A stretch of 5,122 nt of DNA, taken from contig DBQD01000013.1 of the NCBI GenBank assembly GCA_002305715.1, positions 8,532-13,653 on the forward strand, read 5' to 3'. Source of the DNA: Proteiniphilum sp. UBA1403. Its GTDB lineage: Bacteria; Bacteroidota; Bacteroidia; Bacteroidales; Dysgonomonadaceae. Every line of letters begins with the position of its first letter. Positions within the stretch are counted from its first letter, which is position 1. A program made the position numbers and the translations under genes. This document shows, in pieces, positions 1-5,122 of the stretch. The notes below the pieces were generated by a model that was not told the origin of the DNA, made no database searches, and worked only from the letters and a program-made list of their open reading frames with translations.

Positions 1-834
1 GGTAGTAAAGTATATGATGTGATCTGTCGTTTCAATGACATCTCGCGTGATACACCCGAGAAGATAGGGGCACTGTTGTTGACGTCGGGTTCGGGTGCGA
101 TGATACCGCTCTCGTCTGTGGCGCAGATTAAAACAACCACCGGTCCGAGTATGATATCACGTGAGACGAATCAGCGCTTTGTGACTGTGCGGATGAACCT
201 TCGGGGTAGGGATCTGACATCGTTTGTAAAAGAGGCAGAATCGAAGATTGAGGAGCAGGTAATGTATGATCACTCTCAGTTCAGGTTTCACTGGGCAGGA
301 CAGCTGGAAAATCAACACCGTGCTTTCAGTCGCCTTGCTGTTGTTGTACCCATCACTTTGGCGGTAATGTTCCTACTTCTGTTCTTTACATTCGGCAAAT
401 TCCGTCAAGCGGGACTGCTGATTGGTATGTTGCCATTGGCTGTATTTGGTGGTATGCTGGCTTTGGTATTGCGAGGAATGACCTTCAATGTGTCGTCGGC
501 AGTGGGATTCATTGCCCTTTTTGGGGTCTTCATTCAAAACGGTGTGATCATGATATCGCATATCAACCTACTACGAAAACGGGGTACAGAACTGAAAGAG
601 GCTGTTATATCTGGTGCATCGCACCGACTGCGCCCTGTAATGATGACCGCGACAGTTGCGGTATTGGGATTGCTCCCAGCCTCTCTCTCTACAGGTATTG
701 GATCTGATGTGCAGCGCCCATTGGCAACAGTGATAGTGTACGGTCTGTTGTGTGGAACGATACTGATACTCTATGTGTTACCGGCATTTTATTATATGCT
801 TGAAAAGAGATTCTCAAATAACTCAATCGAATAA
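1..834 (+). CDS. Heavy-metal efflux RND permease, CzcA/CusA type, C-terminal part (5' end outside window)
   Basis: This is the inner-membrane pump of a tripartite exporter that uses the proton gradient to expel metal cations. The frame is open from base 1, giving the last 277 residues of a protein family usually about 1,000-1,050 aa long, so roughly three quarters is missing. The GTG at base 19 is internal and not a start. Seen: a periplasmic porter-domain end with PLSSVAQI and RETNQRF near residues 36-60 and NLRGRD near 66-70, then the family signature WAGQLENQ near 98-105. Five hydrophobic segments follow, matching TM8-TM12 (about 111-132, 137-157, 164-186, 212-230 and 241-266). The TM11-TM12 stretch RLRPVMMTATVAVLG...GIGSDVQRPLA is characteristic of heavy-metal RND pumps rather than drug pumps. 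The metal cannot be assigned because the TM4 selectivity motif lies outside the window. The TolC-type partner follows after 11 bp, suggesting one operon. Family call is firm; substrate is open. Confidence 0.95.
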   Translation, partial: GSKVYDVICRFNDISRDTPEKIGALLLTSGSGAMIPLSSVAQIKTTTGPSMISRETNQRFVTVRMNLRGRDLTSFVKEAESKIEEQVMYDHSQFRFHWAGQLENQHRAFSRLAVVVPITLAVMFLLLFFTFGKFRQAGLLIGMLPLAVFGGMLALVLRGMTFNVSSAVGFIALFGVFIQNGVIMISHINLLRKRGTELKEAVISGASHRLRPVMMTATVAVLGLLPASLSTGIGSDVQRPLATVIVYGLLCGTILILYVLPAFYYMLEKRFSNNSIE

Positions 835-845
835 GTAAGAAACGT

Positions 846-2111
846 ATGAAATTAATTCAATCAATGATATCTATTTTTTTTCTGTGTGTGGCCTTTACCG
901 GCTATGCACAGGAGAAAAAAGTATTGACATTTCAGGAATATTTGAACAACGTTAAAAACTCCAACATCAGCTATCTGGCCGAGAAGTATAACGTGGATAT
1001 TGCCGATGCGAATGTTAAGGCAGCTAACGTATTTCCCGACCCCGAGCTGTCGCTGGGGTATGCGAACAATCAGAACTGGGACCTACAGATGGGGTATGGA
1101 GTAGATGCTGAGGTCAGCTGGACGCTTGAGTTGGGTGGAAAACGAAAAGCGCGTGTGCGACTGGCACAAAGTGAAAAGGAACTGACCGGTGCATTGTTGG
1201 AAGATTATTTTCGAAACCTGCGTGCCGACGCTACGCTAGCATACTTGGAAGCCCTGAAACAAAAGGAACTGTACCAATTGCAACTCTCATCGTATAAACA
1301 GATGCAAAGACTGGCCTATGCCGATAGTCTGCGATTCCATGTGGGAGCAATTATGGAGGTGGATGCAAGGCAATCGAAATTGGAAGCGGCTGCCATGTTG
1401 AACGATGTGTACGCTAGTGAAGGTGACTTACAGGATATGCTGGTTCAGTTGCAGTTGTTGCAGGGAAACATAACAATGGAATTGCCCGATTCAATTGCCG
1501 GGGAGCTGTTATGTGCGAAGCGTGATTACATCTTACCCGACCTGATTACTACGGCGCAAAACAATCGTGCCGACCTACAGGCGGCCTTAATTTCGAAAGA
1601 GGTTTCGCAAAATATTGTGCGATTAGCTAAAGCCAATCGTGCCATTGACCTCGGTCTGAGTGTCGGTGGCGGATATTCCTCCATTGTGCGGAACGAAATT
1701 GCGCCTGCACCCGCATTTAAAGGAGTTACAGCCGGAATTAGCATTCCGTTGAAGTTCTCCAACACCAACAAAGGTGAACTGCGAGCAGCCCAGTTGGCAG
1801 CTTCACAAATTGAGATGCAGTATCAGGCAATTGAACTGCAAATTGCATCGGAAGTGGCGCAAGCGTATAACAAATACAACGTTGCCTGTCGTCAGGTGGA
1901 GCAGTTTGATACCGCGTTGTTAAGCGAGGCTGAAATAATCTACAAGAAGAAGGTCTACAGCTACGAGCAGGGTGAAACAAGTATATTGGACCTACTCAAT
2001 GCGCAACGCACCTATAACGAAGTACAGGTTAATTACATTGAAACGTTGTATAACTGTGCTGCAGCACTGGTGGAACTGGAACGCGCCTGCGGTATGTGGG
2101 ATATTCCCTAA
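846..2111 (+). CDS. TolC/CzcC-family outer-membrane efflux channel protein
   Basis: This is the outer-membrane exit duct of the RND exporter whose pump gene ends 11 bp upstream. At 421 aa it has the normal length of CzcC/CusC-type proteins and appears complete. Residues 1-21 form a Sec signal peptide (MKLIQ, hydrophobic FFLCVAF, cleavage likely after GYA). The cysteine at 14 does not sit in a good lipobox, so I read it as non-lipidated. The mature protein has the duplicated outer-membrane efflux layout. Helices and beta strands run from about 28 to 205, with the turn LELGGKRKARV at 94-104. A second repeat runs from about 230 to 415, with strand GISIPLKF at 297-304 and the typical ending GETSILDLLNAQRTYNEVQ at 376-394. 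The ATG start places the signal peptide correctly; no clear Shine-Dalgarno sequence is seen, as is common in Bacteroidota. No adaptor (CzcB/CusB) gene follows, so it must lie upstream of the pump or elsewhere. Which metal is exported cannot be told. Confidence 0.93.
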   Translation: MKLIQSMISIFFLCVAFTGYAQEKKVLTFQEYLNNVKNSNISYLAEKYNVDIADANVKAANVFPDPELSLGYANNQNWDLQMGYGVDAEVSWTLELGGKRKARVRLAQSEKELTGALLEDYFRNLRADATLAYLEALKQKELYQLQLSSYKQMQRLAYADSLRFHVGAIMEVDARQSKLEAAAMLNDVYASEGDLQDMLVQLQLLQGNITMELPDSIAGELLCAKRDYILPDLITTAQNNRADLQAALISKEVSQNIVRLAKANRAIDLGLSVGGGYSSIVRNEIAPAPAFKGVTAGISIPLKFSNTNKGELRAAQLAASQIEMQYQAIELQIASEVAQAYNKYNVACRQVEQFDTALLSEAEIIYKKKVYSYEQGETSILDLLNAQRTYNEVQVNYIETLYNCAAALVELERACGMWDIP

Positions 2112-2342
2112 TTAAAGTATTCCCACTTTATGAATCATTTTTTGCGTCCACTCATACTCATGGTTTAAATAATTCATTTGTAGTGATCGCTCTTTAGGAT
2201 CAATAATCATATGGAGATTTGAAAACTCCTGATCGAGCATATCACGATATTCTAGCAAGCAATTTATAGCTTCTTCATTTTTATGTAATCGTATTAAAAC
2301 GATGGCTTCTTGCTTTGGTAGATTGATAGTTAATATTGATTT
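2112..2342. other. AT-rich intergenic region between TolC-like and reductase genes
   Basis: This gap of 231 bp has about 31% G+C by hand count, against roughly 43-57% in two stretches of the TolC gene that I counted. Apart from the minus-strand open frame described separately, it must contain the promoter of the reductase gene and any transcript end of the efflux operon. I found no match good enough to name: no Bacteroides-type TTTG / TAnnTTTG pair at correct spacing, no strong hairpin with a U-tract, and no tandem repeats. The composition difference fits either a non-coding spacer or DNA of different origin. Confidence 0.6.
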
Positions 2343-2357
2343 ATGATGAAAACAATT
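2112..2357 (-). pseudogene. Possible truncated gene remnant or unrecognised small protein, 5' end lacking
   Basis: A minus-strand frame is open for 81 codons before the TAA at 2112-2114. It begins after a TAG at 2358-2360, inside the start of the divergent reductase gene. The translation reads like real protein: segments such as INLPKQEAIVLIRLHKNEEA and MIIDPKERSLQMNYLNHEYE suggest amphipathic helices. There is no ATG in the first 39 codons. The first ATG (2238-2240) would give only 42 aa, and a TTG at 2256-2258 is the only other common start noticed. It abuts the TolC stop at 2111. I do not recognise the family. Seen: a long open frame in about 31% GC sequence, where stops should be frequent. 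Inferred: it is the 3' end of a gene whose 5' part was lost when the reductase gene came to lie here. A small intact gene with an unusual start, or chance, are the alternatives. Confidence 0.4.
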
Positions 2358-2990
2358 CTACTTGGTGCTACAGGTGCTACTGGTCGCGATCTTTTGAAAC
2401 TCTTGCTGGAAGATGGTGCTGTTGAGAGTGTGGATATTTTTGTGAGAAGAGATCCGGAGATTGAACATGCAAAGCTTGCGGTTCACGTTATAGATTTTGA
2501 AAAGCCGGAGGAGTGGTTGCACCTCATAAAGGGTGATGTGTTATTCTCCTGTTTGGGCACAACGCGCAAAGATGCGGGAAGTAAGGCTGCGCAATGGAAA
2601 GTGGATTATGACTATCAGTATAGTTTTGCGAAAGCGGCCAAAGAGAATGGGATTGGATGCTATGTACTGGTTTCGGCGATGAACGCTGCTTCCTCTTCCA
2701 TGTTCTTCTATTCTCGAATGAAAGGGAAACTGGATGAGGAGGTAACGAAACTTGGGTTTCCCCAATTGTTGATCGTTAGACCTCCCTCACTCAAAAGAAA
2801 AGGGAGCGACCGGAAAATGGAAAAAGCAAGTGTGAAAGTGATCGAATTCTTTAACCGGCTGGGACTGATGAAGTCGTTGAAGCCAATGTCGACCGAAACG
2901 CTTGCCCGGGAGATGCTGGGTGCTGTAAAAAAACAGAGAGAAACAAGGCGAACCTTGCTTCTCTCAGAGGATTCTATTTGTACTAACTAA
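2343..2990 (+). CDS. Atypical SDR-family NAD(P)-binding oxidoreductase, HTATIP2/TIP30-like
   Basis: A 215-aa single-domain Rossmann-fold protein, probably cytosolic (no signal peptide or membrane segment). Residues 8-14 (GATGATG) are the GxxGxxG dinucleotide-binding loop after the first strand. R35-R36 after the second strand (VDIFVRR) suggest NADP(H) rather than NAD(H). D51 follows the third strand (VHVIDF). SCLGTTRKDAGS at 69-80 is typical of the HTATIP2/TIP30 (atypical SDR) group. The catalytic-type triad appears complete: S111, Y123 and K127 (YSRMK, the YxxxK motif). RPPSL at 146-150 corresponds to the usual RP(G/P) turn. Length is close to other bacterial members. The substrate is unknown; bacterial relatives are annotated only as NAD(P)H-binding proteins or epimerase-like. 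Two ATGs are adjacent (2343 and 2346); either could start translation. It stands alone on the plus strand after a 231-bp gap and converges with the SusD/lipoprotein operon, its stop 8 bp from theirs. Codons 196-208 also encode that operon's terminator on the other strand. Confidence 0.88.
   Translation: MMKTILLGATGATGRDLLKLLLEDGAVESVDIFVRRDPEIEHAKLAVHVIDFEKPEEWLHLIKGDVLFSCLGTTRKDAGSKAAQWKVDYDYQYSFAKAAKENGIGCYVLVSAMNAASSSMFFYSRMKGKLDEEVTKLGFPQLLIVRPPSLKRKGSDRKMEKASVKVIEFFNRLGLMKSLKPMSTETLAREMLGAVKKQRETRRTLLLSEDSICTN
2927..2965 (-). terminator. Intrinsic terminator of the SusD/lipoprotein operon, inside the reductase coding end
   Basis: Read on the minus strand, bases 2965-2953 (GAGAGAAGCAAGG) pair with 2948-2936 (CCTTGTTTCTCTC) around a TTCG loop (2952-2949). 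This gives a 13-bp stem that is complete if one G-U wobble (2958 with 2943) is allowed. After two bases (TG) come seven T's (2933-2927). It begins 33 nt after the lipoprotein gene's stop codon. On the plus strand the same position is an A-C mismatch and no T-tract follows, so it should work mainly for minus-strand transcription. It lies over codons 196-208 of the convergent reductase gene. Confidence 0.85.
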
Positions 2991-2998
2991 ATAGTCGG

Positions 2999-3754
2999 TT
3001 AGGGCAGCTCCAGGACTTCGTAATAACCTCCAAAGGAACCGGCATCTACAACGAAATCGGGTACTAATGTAATGGTCTTGCCATCGATTTCACAGTACTC
3101 CAGATATGTGGTATGCCATGAAACCATACCATATGAAGAGTGTACATATCCCATTGGCTGTTTTGCAAAGTTGATCTTACCATCTTGGATTGAAAACTCC
3201 ATGGTATAACCATTGTAGTAACAGTCCGGTAAGCGGTAGAAGTCTGCTTCTTCCGCTTTAAGTACCTCTTGTGGCCACGATTCTTCGAAGAACTCAGATG
3301 TAAATGTACCAATTCCCAATGATTGATAGGTGAGTTTACGTTGAGCTGAGACAGTCATCTTCTTGATTGCTGAAGGTGAAGCCACTTCATCAGCAATTTC
3401 AAGGATGATTTGATATCTCTCACCGCCAAAATCGGCAATGCTCGGATAGGTGAATGTTAAATATGCAACACTTTCTCCATCGGCAAAGTCAAACTTTTGT
3501 TTCTCGGGTGTGAAAACACCGTTGGTGTTATTGGTGATTGTCACCGGTACAGATACAGCACCTTTGGTGTTACCTCTCCATAGTTCAACCACAATCTTAT
3601 TTCCATCCTCAGCAACCATTTGATAGTTTACGATTGTTGAGGGAAATGATGCTTCCGCTGTATCGGTCAAAGAGTATATTGTCCGTTCATTCTCACAGCT
3701 AATTGTGATAAACAACAGAGCCAATAATATATTTAAATAGAATATCTTTTTCAT
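2999..3754 (-). CDS. SusD-linked surface lipoprotein with Calx-beta-like N-terminal part
   Basis: A 251-aa lipoprotein, probably on the outer-membrane surface. The signal peptide is MKK plus a hydrophobic run at 4-18, ending TISC, so Cys20 would be lipidated. Threonine at -3 is less usual than leucine, but the arrangement suits Bacteroidota lipoproteins. The acidic residues after the cysteine (E21, E23) resemble the surface-export signals of this phylum. Residues about 40-125 are beta-rich, with VPVTITNNTNG at 69-79 and FDFADGESVAYLTF at 88-101, a pattern like Calx-beta or similar Ig-like domains. Residues about 145-251 look like a second, aromatic-rich beta domain (many Tyr and Trp, for example at 205-220). 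The gene lies 24 bp after the SusD homologue, in the position of SusE/F-like surface binding proteins, so I infer that it binds the ligand imported by the Sus pair. No enzymatic motif is seen. The ligand is unknown. No Shine-Dalgarno is visible in the AT-rich spacer. A strong terminator follows, so this is the operon's last gene. Confidence 0.8.
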   Translation of the reverse strand: MKKIFYLNILLALLFITISCENERTIYSLTDTAEASFPSTIVNYQMVAEDGNKIVVELWRGNTKGAVSVPVTITNNTNGVFTPEKQKFDFADGESVAYLTFTYPSIADFGGERYQIILEIADEVASPSAIKKMTVSAQRKLTYQSLGIGTFTSEFFEESWPQEVLKAEEADFYRLPDCYYNGYTMEFSIQDGKINFAKQPMGYVHSSYGMVSWHTTYLEYCEIDGKTITLVPDFVVDAGSFGGYYEVLELP

Positions 3755-3778
3755 ATTGATTCGTAATTATCAGGGTTT

Positions 3779-5122
3779 TTATTTCTGACTAGGATTCTGA
3801 TCTTTCGACGCATCCATGTTTTCATTGCCATCAAACTCTGTCTGTGGAATCCATAGGATGAATGCGGGTGAAGCCGGATTGGTATTAACACTTGGAATTT
3901 GTGCACTTGTTGTATGATTGCTTCCTTCGAAATTACGTTTGAAACCTAAGCCCAAGCGTTGCAAGTCGTGCAGACGGGGAATTTCACTCCACAATTCTAC
4001 GCGACGTTGGAACAGGATTTCATCCATCAGGGTAACCAGACTACCGGTGGTGTTCTGATTGTACTCCTTGCTGTCTGTAAATTGTGCCAAGCGAGCTTCG
4101 TAGTTTGTGTCTCTTTGAACGCCAACACTCTTCACATAATTGCGTGCAATGTCGTATTGACCCAAGTGACAAGCTGCTTCTGCTGCCATCAATGCAATCT
4201 CTTCTTTTCTCATTAGGATATGGTCTCCGGTAGATGCAGTAGCGTCGATGTAAACCAGCTTCTTCTGTACCCAAGAGCGTTTTGAACCGTTAGCAGTACC
4301 TGCTTCTCCCCATTCTTCTTGAGGTAGTGGAGCTGTCCACCATGCCCTGCGCTGATCGGTGTCGGGCAACTGTGCATATAGCCAAGATGATACCAGGTGT
4401 CTTGCTTTTGAGTAGGTCGACTTGCTGTCGGCATCCATATGAGAATAAATATCCCAGCTGCCAATAGCTTGGTCGGTCTGAATTCCAAGACCCCACATTA
4501 CATTGGCAACACCATTGTTGTTGACGGTTCTTACGTTATTGAATGGAACAATGGTGGCAGGAGATTCCAACGCTTTCTGTGCTGCGGCAAGTGCTGTTGG
4601 GTAATCTTTTTGTACAAGAGCATGACGAGCTTTGAGTCCGTATGCTACATACTTGTCGATATGTGATTTGTGTCGCTGAGCAACGTTGCTGTTTTCGAGC
4701 AACTCGATGGCTTTGTTGATATCACTGTTTGCTTGATTGTAAACATCCTGTACAGTTCCACGTGGTTTACCTTGGGTACCAGCAACCGTAGGTTCAGTAT
4801 ACAACGGTACACCCGGTTTGCTAGGATCATTTTGTTGATAAACCTGTACCAGCCACATGTAAGCAAATGAACGGATGGCATAGGCCTGACCCATTACATA
4901 ATTTGCTACATTCTCATCGCCGGGGAGATTTCCCTCGTTTGCCAAAATATAATTGGCATTGGCAATCAACGTATAGAAGAAATTCCAGATTTGATACTGG
5001 TGACCAGCCTTGCTTGAATAATCGCCCCAGTTATCATATACATAGTCATACCAGAACCATCCCGATCCGGATCCATCCATCACATGGTCTTCTGCCATCA
5101 AGTCGAAAGTAAGGATATAAGC
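3779..5122 (-). CDS. RagB/SusD-family nutrient-uptake outer-membrane lipoprotein (5' end outside window)
   Basis: SusD homologues are surface lipoproteins that lid the SusC TonB-dependent channel and capture glycans or peptides. The frame stays open to the right edge, giving the last 447 residues. Family members are usually 480-650 aa, so the signal peptide, lipid cysteine and probably 60 or more residues are missing. The TTG at 5099-5101 is internal. Seen, counting from the first residue in the window: FDLMAEDHV near 6-14; an aromatic stretch WFWYDYVYDNW near 22-32; the TPR-like helix GQAYAIRSFAYMWLVQVYQ at 78-96; GVPLYTEP at 104-111; RGTVQDVYNQANSDINKAI at 121-139; EEIALMAAEAACHLG at 307-321; the SusD C-terminal signature EILFQRRVELWSEIPRLHDL at 368-387; and the ending WIPQTEFDGN at 424-433. 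All are standard SusD elements, in order. A SusC gene is expected just upstream, beyond 5122. The small lipoprotein gene follows 24 bp downstream in the same operon. The substrate cannot be inferred, since no glycosidase, lyase or peptidase is in view. Confidence 0.95.
   Translation of the reverse strand, partial: AYILTFDLMAEDHVMDGSGSGWFWYDYVYDNWGDYSSKAGHQYQIWNFFYTLIANANYILANEGNLPGDENVANYVMGQAYAIRSFAYMWLVQVYQQNDPSKPGVPLYTEPTVAGTQGKPRGTVQDVYNQANSDINKAIELLENSNVAQRHKSHIDKYVAYGLKARHALVQKDYPTALAAAQKALESPATIVPFNNVRTVNNNGVANVMWGLGIQTDQAIGSWDIYSHMDADSKSTYSKARHLVSSWLYAQLPDTDQRRAWWTAPLPQEEWGEAGTANGSKRSWVQKKLVYIDATASTGDHILMRKEEIALMAAEAACHLGQYDIARNYVKSVGVQRDTNYEARLAQFTDSKEYNQNTTGSLVTLMDEILFQRRVELWSEIPRLHDLQRLGLGFKRNFEGSNHTTSAQIPSVNTNPASPAFILWIPQTEFDGNENMDASKDQNPSQK

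Noticed and set aside
19..834. GTG at base 19 as the start of the RND gene
   Set aside because: The frame is open to base 1 and the encoded domain is the C-terminal quarter of a much longer family, so the GTG is an internal valine.
1526..1980. Minus-strand frames of about 80 codons opposite the TolC gene
   Set aside because: They lie antisense to a clear TolC-family coding region and have no recognisable features of their own.
2113..2143. Hairpin TAAAGT/ACTTTA just after the TolC stop, followed by six T's, as a terminator
   Set aside because: The stem is only six AT-rich pairs and the T-run starts seven bases after it, too weak to call.
2314..2338. TTTG and TAATATTG as a Bacteroides-type promoter for the reductase
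   Set aside because: The second box has a mismatch, the spacer is only 13 bp, and the transcription start would fall on the start codon.
2936..2965. The same stem-loop as a terminator for the plus-strand reductase
   Set aside because: On the plus strand it has an A-C mismatch, no T-tract follows, and it lies before the stop codon.
4213..4666. Overlapping minus- and plus-strand frames of 68-91 codons within the SusD region
   Set aside because: They overlap a well-supported SusD frame, have low-complexity or unnatural composition and match no family; they are out-of-frame readings.
3779..5101. TTG at 5099-5101 as the start of the SusD gene
   Set aside because: The frame continues in the SusD pattern to the window edge, and no signal peptide or lipobox follows the TTG.
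1..5122. CRISPR array, tRNA, insertion sequence, or a new multi-gene system
   Set aside because: No spaced direct repeats, cloverleaf, transposase or terminal inverted repeats were seen, and all long frames belong to known families or have ordinary explanations.

Overview
The window looks like Bacteroidota DNA, most likely order Bacteroidales. The main evidence is a SusD-family outer-membrane lipoprotein gene followed closely by a small surface-type lipoprotein gene, the arrangement of polysaccharide or peptide utilisation loci known mainly from this phylum. AT-rich gaps without clear Shine-Dalgarno sequences fit this. Genus cannot be read from the sequence.

Layout. (1) 1-2111, plus strand: the 3' part of a CzcA/CusA-type heavy-metal RND efflux pump gene, cut by the left edge, then a complete TolC/CzcC-type outer-membrane channel gene 11 bp later. 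Together they form the inner- and outer-membrane parts of a tripartite cation exporter. The periplasmic adaptor is not in the window. (2) 2112-2342: a 231-bp AT-rich gap (about 31% GC by hand count). It holds a minus-strand open frame that reads like protein but has no ATG near its 5' end, and may be the 3' remnant of a truncated gene. (3) 2343-2990, plus strand: an atypical short-chain dehydrogenase/reductase of the HTATIP2/TIP30-like NAD(P)-binding group. (4) 2999-5122, minus strand: a SusD homologue, cut by the right edge, followed by a 251-aa lipoprotein with a Calx-beta-like N-terminal part. A SusC/TonB-dependent receptor gene would be expected beyond the right edge.

The reductase gene and the SusD/lipoprotein operon converge with only 8 bp between their stop codons. 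The best non-coding feature is an intrinsic terminator for the minus-strand operon (13-bp stem, UUCG loop, seven U's) lying inside the last codons of the reductase gene.

The three modules (metal efflux, reductase, SusD-type uptake) show no evident functional link. I see no CRISPR array, tRNA, rRNA, insertion sequence or convincing new defence or biosynthetic system. The points worth a second look are the embedded terminator and the truncated minus-strand frame.
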